From NCBI GenBank assembly GCA_023430145.1, contig JAEZCD010000003.1, forward strand, positions 1-17,341: a DNA stretch of 17,341 nt, given 5' to 3'. The notes under the pieces were generated by a model. The model did not search any database. It was not told where the DNA came from and was given only the letters and a program-made list of their open reading frames with translations. The translations under genes and the position numbers were made by a program. Origin of the DNA: Pseudomonadota bacterium. GTDB lineage: Bacteria; Pseudomonadota; Alphaproteobacteria; Rhizobiales; Methylopilaceae. Shown one piece after another: positions 1 to 9,217 of the stretch (positions are counted from its first letter, which is position 1; each line of letters starts with the position of its first letter).

Positions 1-824
<824 letters not shown>

Positions 825-852
825 TGTCCTCTTCCTTCTCGCCCGGGCCCGT

Positions 853-1728
853 TCAGACGGCCTCGGCGCCGGAGATGATCTCGATCAGTTCCTTCGTGAT
901 CATCGCCTGGCGGGTGCGGTTGTAGTTCAGCGTCAGCTTGCGGATCATCTCGCCGGCGTTGCGCGTGGCATTGTCCATGGCGCTCATCTGCGCGCCGTAG
1001 AACGAGGCCTGGTTCTCGAGCAGCGCCCGGAAGATCTGCACGGCGATGTTGCGCGGCAAGAGCTCGGCGAGGATCTCGCCTTCCTCCGGCTCGTATTCGT
1101 AGACGGCGTCGCCATTCGCACCCGCGGCGGCCGGCACCTCGGCGGGAATCAGGCGCTGCGCCGTCGGGACCTGGCTGACGACGGAGCGGAAGCGCGCGAA
1201 GAACAGGGTCGCGACGTCGAACTCGCCGGCCTCGAACAGCTCCAGCACGCGCGACGCGATCGCCTGCGCGTTGGAGAAGCCGAGCTGACGCACGCCGCGC
1301 AGCTCGATCACCTGGAACACGCGGTTGCCGAACTGCCGGCGCAGCACGTCGGCGCCCTTGCGGCCGACGCAGAGAAAGCGGACGTCCTTGCCCTCGGCGA
1401 TCAGCGCCGCCGCCCGCTCGCGGGCGAGACGGGCGATCGAGGAGTTGAAGGCGCCGGCGAGGCCGCGGTCGCCCGTGCAGACGACGAACAGATGCCGCTG
1501 GTCGCCGCCGGTGCCGCGCAGCAGCGCCGGCGCGTCGCCCGCATCGACGAGACCGCTCGCGAGGTTGCCGAGCACCCTCTCCATGCGCTCGGCAAAGGGC
1601 CGCGCCGCCTCCGCCGCGCTCTGCGCGCGGCGCAGCTTGGCGGCGGCGACCATCTGCATGGCCTTGGTGATCTTCTGCGTCGCCTTGACGGAGGCGATGC
1701 GGTTGCGGAGAGCCTTGAGGCTGGCCAT
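853..1728 (-). CDS. atpG: F1F0 ATP synthase subunit gamma
   Basis: Central rotor shaft of F1, linking the c-ring to conformational change in the alpha/beta hexamer. The 291-residue protein matches the usual length of about 290. The N-terminal helix has the family signature (MASLKALRNRIASVKATQKI, then TKAMQMVAAAKLRRAQ), and the C-terminal helix ends NYNRTRQAMITKELIEIISG. The C-terminal pattern places the last helix inside the alpha/beta ring, as is typical. The gene lies 19 bp downstream of atpA and 28 bp upstream of atpD on the same strand, in the standard alphaproteobacterial order. Nothing unusual is seen. Confidence 0.98.
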   Translation of the reverse strand: MASLKALRNRIASVKATQKITKAMQMVAAAKLRRAQSAAEAARPFAERMERVLGNLASGLVDAGDAPALLRGTGGDQRHLFVVCTGDRGLAGAFNSSIARLARERAAALIAEGKDVRFLCVGRKGADVLRRQFGNRVFQVIELRGVRQLGFSNAQAIASRVLELFEAGEFDVATLFFARFRSVVSQVPTAQRLIPAEVPAAAGANGDAVYEYEPEEGEILAELLPRNIAVQIFRALLENQASFYGAQMSAMDNATRNAGEMIRKLTLNYNRTRQAMITKELIEIISGAEAV

Positions 1729-1747
1729 CGGATCGGGCGGTGCGGCG

Positions 1748-3276
<1,529 letters not shown>

Positions 3277-3277
<1 letters not shown>

Positions 3278-3837
3278 CAGCCGACCTCTTTCATGGCGTG
3301 CCTGATATTGTTCAGTTTGGTCTTCAGCGAGGAATCGACCATCCGGCTACCGAGCTGGACGACGAGACCGCCGAGGATAGAGGGGTCCACCTTCACGGCG
3401 AGCCGGACATCCTTGCCCGTCACCTCGCGGAGCGCCTGGCGGAGCGATTCGAGATGCTTGTCGCCGAGCTGCTCGGCGACCGTGACCTGCGCCGAGACCT
3501 CGCCGCGCGCCCGCGCCGCGGCGGCCTTGTAGCCGGCGATCATATCGCGGATCGCGAACAGCCGCCGGTTGGCGGCGGCGAGCTTGACGAAATTGCCGGC
3601 GAGGCCGCCGATGCCGGCCTTGTCGAGCACCGCGGTGACGGCGCGAAGCTGCTCCTCGGAGGAGAAGGCCGGGCTGCGCACGAGGCGCTGCAGGTCCGCG
3701 CTGCCTTCGACGAGGTCGTCGAATCGCGTCAGATCGGTCTCGATCTTCTCGACGGCGCCGGAGTCTTTGGCCAGCTCGAACAGGGCGGATGCGTACCGCT
3801 CTGCCATGCCGGTCACGGGGTGAGCGTCGCCTGCCAC
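3277..3837 (-). CDS. atpH: F1F0 ATP synthase subunit delta
   Basis: Peripheral-stalk subunit that holds the alpha subunits to the b subunits and prevents F1 from rotating with the shaft. I place the start at the GTG at 3837. This gives 186 residues (usual alphaproteobacterial length), begins MAGDAHPVTGMAERYASALF, which resembles the family N-terminus, and has GAGAGAG a few bases upstream. A longer frame opens at 3891 but adds residues unlike the family. The ATG at 3807 lacks a ribosome binding site. The C-terminus (SRMVDSSLKTKLNNIRHAM) is the family signature. It is the first gene of the visible atp operon, and its stop overlaps the atpA start (TGATG). Confidence 0.95.
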
Positions 3838-3926
3838 GAACTCTCTCGCGAAGCTTGTGAAAACTCGCCGGCCCGGGGACGCCGGAAGCACCCTGCCAAG
3901 CCGTTGAACTGTCTAGATTTTAGGCC

Positions 3927-3966
3927 AAAAAAGGCCGACCCGCGAAGCGGCCCCGCGAGGTCGGCC
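3927..3966 (-). terminator. Rho-independent-type terminator before atpH
   Basis: On the minus strand the arms GGCCGACC (3959-3966) and GGTCGGCC (3933-3940) pair. The stem continues with four more pairs (CGCG with CGCG) after one bulged base, closes on a 9-nt loop, and is followed at once by six T (A3927-A3932 on the plus strand). This fits an intrinsic terminator for the upstream msr genes. It stands only about 90 bp before the atpH start, so it could also act in the atp leader. Confidence 0.65.
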
Positions 3967-3968
3967 GT

Positions 3969-3997
3969 TGGTTAGCACAGGGGTTTTCGCGGCGCAA
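3969..3997 (-). promoter_or_regulatory. Candidate promoter upstream of the atp operon
   Basis: On the minus strand TTGCGC (3992-3997) and TAACCA (3969-3974, within TGTGCTAACCA) are separated by 17 bp, which resembles alphaproteobacterial sigma-70 promoters. Initiation would fall near 3962, inside the first arm of the terminator-like hairpin. Only sequence resemblance supports this. Confidence 0.35.
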
Positions 3998-4057
3998 CAC
4001 GGGGAAACCCGGGTGCGACGAACGATACAGGGCTTTCGCTTCCCCTCTCCCCTTCTT

Positions 4058-4179
4058 CCCTCTCCCAGAGGGAGAGGGTGCCGCCGAAGGCGGCGGGTGA
4101 GGGGCTACGGAGCCTCGGGACGAGCGCCGTAGCCCCTCATCCGGCCGCTTCGCGGCCACCTTCTCCCCCTGGGAGAAGG
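4058..4179. repeat. RIME-like compound palindromic element
   Basis: A 122-bp mosaic of nested hairpins that is symmetric as a whole. From left to right: CCCTCTCCC/GGGAGAGGG (4058-4066 with 4070-4078), CCGCC/GGCGG (4081-4093), then TGAGGGGCTACGG (4098-4110) paired with CCGTAGCCCCTCA (4127-4139), then GGCCGC/GCGGCC (4143-4157) and CCTTCTCCC/GGGAGAAGG (4159-4167 with 4171-4179). The 'CTCTCCC...GGTGAGGGG' wording and the two-palindrome plan resemble the rhizobial intergenic mosaic element RIME1. It sits 14 bp beyond the msrQ stop. A role in mRNA 3'-end structure is possible but not shown. Confidence 0.75.
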
Positions 4180-4192
4180 AAGAAAGAAGCCC

Positions 4193-4822
4193 TCACGCCC
4201 TCACGGCCCGGCGCGCCGGGGCGGGCAGCGAGGCGCGCACCAACCGATAGAGCAGCAGCGCGGCGATGATGGCGGCGTAGATCATCGGCTCGAGCGGCCA
4301 GGCCTTCACCACCAGCAGATAATGCAGCGCACCGCCGATCGCGGCGACGTAGACGAGCTTGTGCAGCCGCGCCCAGGCCTTGCCGCCCATCGCCCGAACC
4401 GCGGCGTTGTTCGAGGTCACCGCGAGCGGCACGAGCAGGACGAAAGTGATCATGCCGATGGTGATGTAGGGGCGCTTGACGATGTCGGCCCAGATCGAGG
4501 CCCAGTCGAAGCCCTGGTCGAGGACGAGGTACGTCGTCAGGTGGAACGCGGCGTAGTAGAAGGCGAGCAGGCCGAGCGCGCGCCGGTAGCGGATCAGGTT
4601 GATGCCGGTGAGCTGGCGCAGCGGCGTCACGCACAGCGTGGCGATGAGGAACCGCAGCGCCCACTCGCCGAGTTCCTGCTCGAGAACCCGCATCGGATCG
4701 GCGCCGAGCTGGTCCATCACGCCGAGCACGAAATAGGCGACCGCCGGCACGAGGCCGAGCGTGTAGAGGAGCCAGCGCGGAATGCGCTGGATGCCCTTGT
4801 TGATCGCCTGGATGGTCGGCAT
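4193..4822 (-). CDS. msrQ: MsrQ, heme b membrane subunit of the MsrPQ methionine sulfoxide reductase (YedZ)
   Basis: Inner-membrane cytochrome b-type protein that passes electrons from the quinone pool or cytoplasmic flavin reductase to periplasmic MsrP. The 209 residues are mostly transmembrane helices (for example LLAFYYAAFHLTTYLVL and LVYVAAIGGALHYLLVV). His94, His154 and His167 have the spacing of the conserved heme-ligand histidines of the family. The start is the ATG at 4822, which overlaps the msrP stop by one base (TGATG), so the two are translationally coupled. Longer upstream frames are the wrong frame of msrP. The protein ends normally. A palindromic repeat begins 14 bp beyond the stop. 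Confidence 0.95.
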   Translation of the reverse strand: MPTIQAINKGIQRIPRWLLYTLGLVPAVAYFVLGVMDQLGADPMRVLEQELGEWALRFLIATLCVTPLRQLTGINLIRYRRALGLLAFYYAAFHLTTYLVLDQGFDWASIWADIVKRPYITIGMITFVLLVPLAVTSNNAAVRAMGGKAWARLHKLVYVAAIGGALHYLLVVKAWPLEPMIYAAIIAALLLYRLVRASLPAPARRAVRA

Positions 4823-5763
4823 CAGTAGAATTTCGCCAGATCCATGCCGGCGTAGAGGCTGGCGACCTGATCGGCATAGCCGTTGAACGGCAGCGTATCC
4901 CGGCGCTTGGCGAACAGGCCGCCCTCGCCGATCCGGCGCTCGGTGGCCTGGCTCCAGCGCGGATGATCCACGGCCGGGTTGACGTTGGCGTAGAAGCCGT
5001 ACTCCGACGGCGCCTGCTTGGACCACGTCGTCGGCGGCTCCTTGTCCGTCAGCGTCATGCGGACGATCGACTTGATGCCCTTGAAGCCATACTTCCACGG
5101 CACGACGAGGCGTATCGGGGCACCGTTCTGGTTTGGAAGCGTCTCGCCGTACAGGCCGACGGCCATGATGGTCAGCGGGTGATTTGCCTCGTCGAGGCGC
5201 AGACCCTCGACATAGGGCCAGGGCAGGATCTTGAACATCGACCGCTGCCCCGACATCTCGGACGGACGGACGAGCGTCTCGAAGGCGACGTATTTGGCGC
5301 TGCCGAGCGGCTCGACACGCTTCAAGAGCGCGGCCAGCGGGAAGCCGACCCAGGGGATCACCATCGACCAGCCCTCGACGCAGCGCATCCGGTAGATGCG
5401 GTCCTCGAGCGTGTTGGACTTGATGAGATCGTCGATGTCGATCTCGCCCGGCTTGCCCACCATGCCGTCGACCTTGATCGTCCAGGGACGCGTCTTCAGC
5501 GTCCCGGCATAGCGGGAGGGATCGGCCTTGCCGGTGCCGAACTCGTAGAAATTGTTGTAGGTCGTCACGTCCGACAGATCGGTCGGCTTCTCGTCCGTCG
5601 AGAGCGGGCTCGGCACGGTGGTGAGCTTGGCAGCCAGCGCCGGAACGCCGACGAGGCCGCTGGCGGCGAGCCCGGCGACGATCGCGCGGCGATCGAGATA
5701 GAGCGCGCGGGGCGTGATCTCGGAGGGCTTCGGCTCGTTCGCGGGCGGAGTACGGATCAGCAT
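4822..5763 (-). CDS. msrP: MsrP, periplasmic molybdopterin-dependent methionine sulfoxide reductase (YedY)
   Basis: Catalytic subunit that reduces methionine sulfoxide in periplasmic proteins, using a molybdenum-molybdopterin cofactor. It has 313 residues from the ATG at 5763. A TTG at 5808 would add 15 residues but is less likely. The N-terminal LDRRAIVAGLAASGLVGVPA is a twin-arginine export signal, as needed for a cofactor-loaded protein. Cys128, in the segment YRMRCVEGWSMVIPW, is the expected molybdenum ligand, and the sulfite-oxidase-type fold continues through VPWKYGFKGIKSIVRM. It is followed directly by msrQ. The 92-bp gap before it holds an AT-rich TATATA at 5794-5799, which could be part of a promoter. 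Confidence 0.96.
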   Translation of the reverse strand: MLIRTPPANEPKPSEITPRALYLDRRAIVAGLAASGLVGVPALAAKLTTVPSPLSTDEKPTDLSDVTTYNNFYEFGTGKADPSRYAGTLKTRPWTIKVDGMVGKPGEIDIDDLIKSNTLEDRIYRMRCVEGWSMVIPWVGFPLAALLKRVEPLGSAKYVAFETLVRPSEMSGQRSMFKILPWPYVEGLRLDEANHPLTIMAVGLYGETLPNQNGAPIRLVVPWKYGFKGIKSIVRMTLTDKEPPTTWSKQAPSEYGFYANVNPAVDHPRWSQATERRIGEGGLFAKRRDTLPFNGYADQVASLYAGMDLAKFY

Positions 5764-5855
5764 CGGTCGGGCCCTTCGCGGGTGGCGTTGCCCTATATAC
5801 GAGCGCAATCGGCTTCCGGTTACGCTGCGCGCCCCATCACCCTCGGGTTACCCGA

Positions 5856-6368
5856 TCACGAAACCGTAACCGGCTCGCCCTCCGGCGCCCCGCGCCCGAG
5901 CCTGTCCGGAAGCGGCTCGCCGACCGGCACGAAGCTCATCGACACCGAGTTCATGCAGTAGCGCTCGCCGGTGGGCGGCGGGCCGTCGTCGAACACGTGG
6001 CCGAGATGGCCGTCGCAGCGCGCACAGCGGATCTCGACGCGCCGCATGCCGTAGCTGCGGTCCTCGACGAAGGCGATGTGGGCGCGGTCGATCGGATCGA
6101 AAAAACTCGGCCAGCCGGTGCCCGAGTCGAACTTGGTGCCCGAGCGGAACAGGGGCAGCCCGCATTCGCGGCAGGCATAGACCCCCTGGCCCTTGTGGGC
6201 GTTGAAGATGCCGCAGAACGGCGCCTCGGTGCCGTGCTGCAGCAGGACGCGTTTCTCCTCGGCCGAGAGATCCGCCTCCAGCACCCGGCGCTGCTCGGGG
6301 GTCGGCGGCGACAAGTCGAAGCCGGCCGGCGAACGGGATTCTCCGTCGATCGATCGGGCGAGGCTCAT
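5856..6368 (-). CDS. msrB: Peptide-methionine (R)-S-oxide reductase MsrB
   Basis: Reduces the R form of methionine sulfoxide in proteins, with thioredoxin as the usual donor. No export signal is seen, so it is probably cytoplasmic. From the ATG at 6368 it has 170 residues. It carries the zinc-binding pairs Cys66/Cys69 (ACREC) and Cys115/Cys118 (RCARC), the SGTGWPSFF core at about 82-90, HLGHVFDDGP at 121-130, and the catalytic Cys138 in RYCMNS. The N-terminus is some 20-30 residues longer than typical MsrB. A TTG at 6431 would lengthen it further, but ATG with a GGAG upstream is preferred. It lies 92 bp upstream of msrP on the same strand, so both methionine repair systems are together. Confidence 0.95.
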   Translation of the reverse strand: MSLARSIDGESRSPAGFDLSPPTPEQRRVLEADLSAEEKRVLLQHGTEAPFCGIFNAHKGQGVYACRECGLPLFRSGTKFDSGTGWPSFFDPIDRAHIAFVEDRSYGMRRVEIRCARCDGHLGHVFDDGPPPTGERYCMNSVSMSFVPVGEPLPDRLGRGAPEGEPVTVS

Positions 6369-6471
6369 TGCGGCGGCTCCGGAGTCCGTGGTTGCGTGCC
6401 CCGAATCTGGCGAGTCCGCCGTCGCAGACAAGGGGCCCGGGCGGCACGGGGATCGCTCCGCCGCCGCCGCT

Positions 6472-6894
6472 TCAGCGGACGACGAGCACCGAGCAGGTGG
6501 CGTGACGGACGATCCGGGAGGCGTTCGAGCCGAGCAGATAGGTGCTCATCGCCGGGCGTCGCGAGCCGAGGACCACGAGATCGGCGCCGAACTGCTCCGC
6601 CGCCGCCAGCACCAGATCGTAGACGCCGCCGGTCGGGCTCGTCACCGAGGTGCGCTCGGGCGGAAGGCCGGCCGGCGCCACCAGCTCCTTCAGCGCGGCG
6701 ACCGACTCCTTCTCCTCCTTCTCGAAGAAGTCGTCCGGCAGGTAGGCGAGGGCCGCGTCGACCATGAACGGCCGCACATAGACGATCCGCACCTCGCCGG
6801 TGGAAGCCTTGGCGAGATCGGCGGCCTGCCGCAGGGCGCGGTCGGCGAGCTCGGGCTGGGCGAGGTCGACGGCGACGATGATCTTGCTGAACAT
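6472..6894 (-). CDS. Universal stress protein, UspF/UspG type
   Basis: Small cytoplasmic protein of the UspA superfamily (140 residues). The N-terminal MFSKIIVAVDLAQPELADRA is the first strand and helix with the nucleotide-contacting aspartate. The C-terminal segment from Gly110 to the end reads GSRRPAMSTYLLGSNASR, then IVRHATCSVLVVR. This is the ATP-binding loop in the shorter spacing seen in UspF and UspG rather than in UspA. The start at 6894 has AAAGGA upstream. It is on the same strand as prfC (190 bp upstream) and msrB (103 bp downstream). The precise role of such proteins is usually stress survival, but the target is unknown. Confidence 0.9.
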   Translation of the reverse strand: MFSKIIVAVDLAQPELADRALRQAADLAKASTGEVRIVYVRPFMVDAALAYLPDDFFEKEEKESVAALKELVAPAGLPPERTSVTSPTGGVYDLVLAAAEQFGADLVVLGSRRPAMSTYLLGSNASRIVRHATCSVLVVR

Positions 6895-7066
6895 GAGGTT
6901 CCTTTGCTCTGGTTCTGGGGTCGTGGTCCCGGCGACGTGCCACAGATTTTCGCATTCTGCATGTTTGGGCGCGCCCGCCTTTGCGCTCGGTCAAGCGGCG
7001 GCGGGGCTCCGAGGCCCTGCCCGCCTCGTCTCTGGACCACCACCCCGATCGAGCGCCGAATGTCGC

Positions 7067-7084
7067 CTCGATCCGCGGATCGAG
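7067..7084. repeat. 18-bp perfect palindrome directly after the prfC stop
   Basis: CTCGATCCGCGGATCGAG is its own reverse complement and touches the prfC stop codon (7085-7087). It can form a short RNA stem after prfC. There is no T-run behind it on the minus strand, so an intrinsic terminator is doubtful. Confidence 0.5.
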
Positions 7085-8698
7085 CTACTCGCCCGCCCGC
7101 TTCTGATAGTCCTTGACGTCCGAGAAGCGCACCTTTTGCCAGCGGTCGGCCTGGTACTGCATCTGGAAGGCCGAGGTCGCCATGAACACCGGCGCGCCGT
7201 CGAGATCGGCCGACATCGCCTCGTTGTGGGCGTTGACGAACTTCTCGAGCTCGGCCCGGTCGTCGGCCGTCACCCAGCGGGCGATCGAGAAGCGGCTCGT
7301 CTCGTAGCCGATCGGCAGCCCGTACTCGGCCTTCAGCCGCTCCTGCAGCACGTCGAGCTGCAGCGCGCCGACGACGCCGACGATCGCGGCCGAGCCGTCA
7401 TAGGGAAGGAACAGCTGCACGACGCCCTCCTCCGCCATCTGCATCAGCGCCTCGCGCAGCTTCTTCGCCTTCATCGCATCCTCGAGCCGGATGCGGCGGA
7501 GGATTTCGGGCGCGAAGCTCGGCACGCCGCGAAACACGATCGTCTCGCCCTCGGTTAGCGTGTCGCCGATGCGCAGCGTGCCGTGGTTCGGGATGCCGAC
7601 GACGTCGCCCGCGAAGGCCTCGTCGGCGATCGAGCGGTCCTGGGCGAAGAAGAACTGCGGCGCCGAGAGACTGATCGGCTTGCCAGTGCGAACGAGCTTC
7701 GCCTTCATGCCGCGCTCGAGTTTTCCGGAGCAGACGCGCATGAAGGCGATGCGGTCGCGGTGGTTCGGATCCATGTTCGCCTGGATCTTGAAGACGAAGC
7801 CGGTCATCCGCGGCTCGTTCGCCTCCACGGTGCGCGTGTCGGCGCTCTGGCCGCGCGGCGGCGGCGCGAACTCGGCGAGCCCGTCGATCAGGTCGCGGAC
7901 GCCGAAATTGCGCAGCGCTGAGCCGAAGAACACCGGCGTCAGGTGACCCTCGCGATAGGCCTCGCGGTCGAACGGCCGGCAGGCCTCGCGGGCGAGCGAA
8001 ATCTCCTCGAGCCAGGCCTCGCGCTCGCTCTCGGGCAGGAGGCCGACCGCGCGCGGATCGTCGGGGCCGGTGACGCGGATCGGCGTCTCGTCGGCGTCGA
8101 GGCGCCGCACCTCGTCGCGGGCGAGGTCGTAGGTGCCCGCGAAGGCTCGGCCGCGGCCGATCGGCCAGGTGACGGGCGCGGTGTCGAGCGCCAGCACCTT
8201 CTCGATCTCGTCGAGCAGCTCGAAGGGCTCGCGGCTCTCGCGGTCGAGCTTGTTGACGAAGGTGACGATCGGGATGTCGCGCAGCCGGCAGACCTCGAAC
8301 AGCTTTCGCGTGCGCGCCTCGATGCCGCGCGCGGCGTCGATCACCATCACCGCCGAGTCGACCGCCGTCAGGGTGCGGTAGGTGTCCTCGGAAAAATCCT
8401 CGTGGCCCGGCGTGTCGAGCAGGTTGAAGACGCGGCCGGCATAGTCGAACGTCATCACCGAGGTGACGACGGAGATGCCGCGCTCGCGCTCCACGGCCAT
8501 CCAGTCCGAGCGCGTCTGCACGCGCGTCTTCTTGGCCCGCACCTCGCCGGCGAGCTGGATGGCGCCGCCGAACAGCAAGAGCTTCTCGGTCAGCGTGGTC
8601 TTCCCGGCGTCCGGGTGCGAGATGATCGCAAAAGTGCGGCGGCGGGCGGCCTCGGCGGCGGTCGCCGTCGGCGGGGCGGATGAAAGCGTGTCGAGCAT
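7085..8698 (-). CDS. prfC: Peptide chain release factor 3 (RF3)
   Basis: GTPase that removes RF1 or RF2 from the ribosome after termination. From the ATG at 8698 it has 537 residues, close to the 529 of E. coli RF3. The G domain shows SHPDAGKTT (27-35), the switch region ERERGISV, DTPGHEDF (95-102) and NKLD (149-152). The RF3-specific parts follow, for instance PVFFGSALRNFGVRDLID and the C-terminal FQMQYQADRWQKVRFSDV. A GTG at 8734 with GGAGG only three bases before it would add 12 residues. The ATG agrees better with the family N-terminus (RRRTFAIISHPDAGKTT soon after the start), although its own ribosome binding site is weak. The gene is divergent from the toxin-antitoxin pair. Confidence 0.96.
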   Translation of the reverse strand: MLDTLSSAPPTATAAEAARRRTFAIISHPDAGKTTLTEKLLLFGGAIQLAGEVRAKKTRVQTRSDWMAVERERGISVVTSVMTFDYAGRVFNLLDTPGHEDFSEDTYRTLTAVDSAVMVIDAARGIEARTRKLFEVCRLRDIPIVTFVNKLDRESREPFELLDEIEKVLALDTAPVTWPIGRGRAFAGTYDLARDEVRRLDADETPIRVTGPDDPRAVGLLPESEREAWLEEISLAREACRPFDREAYREGHLTPVFFGSALRNFGVRDLIDGLAEFAPPPRGQSADTRTVEANEPRMTGFVFKIQANMDPNHRDRIAFMRVCSGKLERGMKAKLVRTGKPISLSAPQFFFAQDRSIADEAFAGDVVGIPNHGTLRIGDTLTEGETIVFRGVPSFAPEILRRIRLEDAMKAKKLREALMQMAEEGVVQLFLPYDGSAAIVGVVGALQLDVLQERLKAEYGLPIGYETSRFSIARWVTADDRAELEKFVNAHNEAMSADLDGAPVFMATSAFQMQYQADRWQKVRFSDVKDYQKRAGE

Positions 8699-8819
8699 GG
8701 GGCGACAGATAAGCGAGGCGGGGGCGGAATGCACGCGCCTCCGTCGCCGCCGTCATCGCGACTGGGTGAGCGGCCTCAGTCACCCGAGTAGATGAAACCT
8801 GCGGCGACCGCTCGCTGTG

Positions 8820-8866
8820 CCGTCATTCCGGGGCACTCGCGAAAGCGAGCGAGCCCGGAATGACGG
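8820..8866. repeat. Intergenic palindromic repeat between prfC and the toxin-antitoxin pair
   Basis: Perfect 13-bp arms CCGTCATTCCGGG (8820-8832) and CCCGGAATGACGG (8854-8866) enclose a second hairpin, CTCGC-GAAA-GCGAG (8836-8849), with a GNRA-type loop. This 'cgtcattccggg' wording is common in dispersed intergenic palindromes of Alphaproteobacteria. It lies upstream of both flanking genes. A short minus-strand frame through it (8776-8958) is not a credible gene. Confidence 0.7.
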
Positions 8867-8877
8867 CGGAACACGCC

Positions 8878-8906
8878 TTGAAATGTACTCCGATCGTGAG
8901 CACACT
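8878..8906 (+). promoter_or_regulatory. Candidate promoter of the toxin-antitoxin operon
   Basis: TTGAAA (8878-8883), a 17-bp spacer, and CACACT (8901-8906) stand about 30 bp before the antitoxin start. The -10 box is a weak match. The near-palindrome at 8884-8904 fills the spacer and reaches into the -10, as expected for an autorepressed promoter. Confidence 0.4.
8884..8904. promoter_or_regulatory. Candidate antitoxin operator (imperfect 21-bp palindrome)
   Basis: Half-sites TGTACTC (8884-8890) and GAGCACA (8898-8904) face each other around a centre containing CGATCG. Seventeen of 21 positions agree with the reverse complement. Its place between the candidate -35 and -10, and the ribbon-helix-helix fold expected of the antitoxin, support a role as its binding site. 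Confidence 0.5.
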
Positions 8907-8935
8907 TAGGGATGAGAAGAGCGAGGAGGCCGGCC

Positions 8936-9217
8936 ATGCCGAGGACCGCGGACATCAAGGCCGATCGGCTTCAGGTGCGCCTTGATGCCGAGTCGAAGGC
9001 CGTGCTCCAGCGCGCGGCCAGCTATCGCCGCAAGACCGTCAGCCAGTTCGTACTGGCGACGGCTTTGGAAGAGGCCGAGAAAGTGATCCGCGAGAACGAG
9101 GCCGTCACCCTGTCCGGCCCGGACTGGAAGATCTTCTACGACGCGCTGACCGATCCGCCGGCGCCCAATGCGGCGCTGCGCAAGGCGTTCGCCAAGTACA
9201 AGAAGGCAGCCGGATGA
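8936..9217 (+). CDS. DUF1778 (TacA-like) antitoxin of a GNAT toxin-antitoxin module
   Basis: Small protein (93 residues) that should bind DNA through an N-terminal ribbon-helix-helix fold and cover the toxin with its C-terminal tail. The DUF1778 pattern is seen in DRLQVRLDAESKAVLQRAAS, then RRKTVSQFVLATALEEAEKV. The tail LSGPDWKIFYDALTDPPAPN, with ALRKAF after it, is the usual neutralising segment. The ATG at 8936 is chosen because GAGGAGG (8923-8929) lies six bases upstream; a start at 8912 would add eight residues without support. The stop overlaps the toxin start by four bases (ATGA). Autoregulation through the near-palindrome at 8884-8904 is likely. Confidence 0.9.
   Translation: MPRTADIKADRLQVRLDAESKAVLQRAASYRRKTVSQFVLATALEEAEKVIRENEAVTLSGPDWKIFYDALTDPPAPNAALRKAFAKYKKAAG

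Larger units (their letters stand above)
3838..4192. other. 355-bp spacer between msrQ and atpH
   Basis: No credible gene is seen. In the direction of transcription (minus strand) the spacer holds a compound palindromic repeat just after the msrQ stop (4058-4179), a possible promoter (3969-3997), a terminator-type hairpin with six T (3927-3966), and about 90 bp of leader up to the atpH start. Short open frames that cross the palindromic element are made only of repeat sequence. Confidence 0.7.

Noticed and set aside
4078..4269. Short frames over the RIME-like element
   Set aside because: They encode only repeat sequence and overlap msrQ.
6369..6471. MsrB start at the TTG at 6431
   Set aside because: It would add 21 residues unlike the family; the ATG at 6368 with a nearby GGAG is more likely, though the true start is not proven.
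8776..8958. 60-codon minus-strand frame between prfC and the toxin-antitoxin genes
   Set aside because: It is made largely of the palindromic repeat and overlaps the antitoxin promoter and start.
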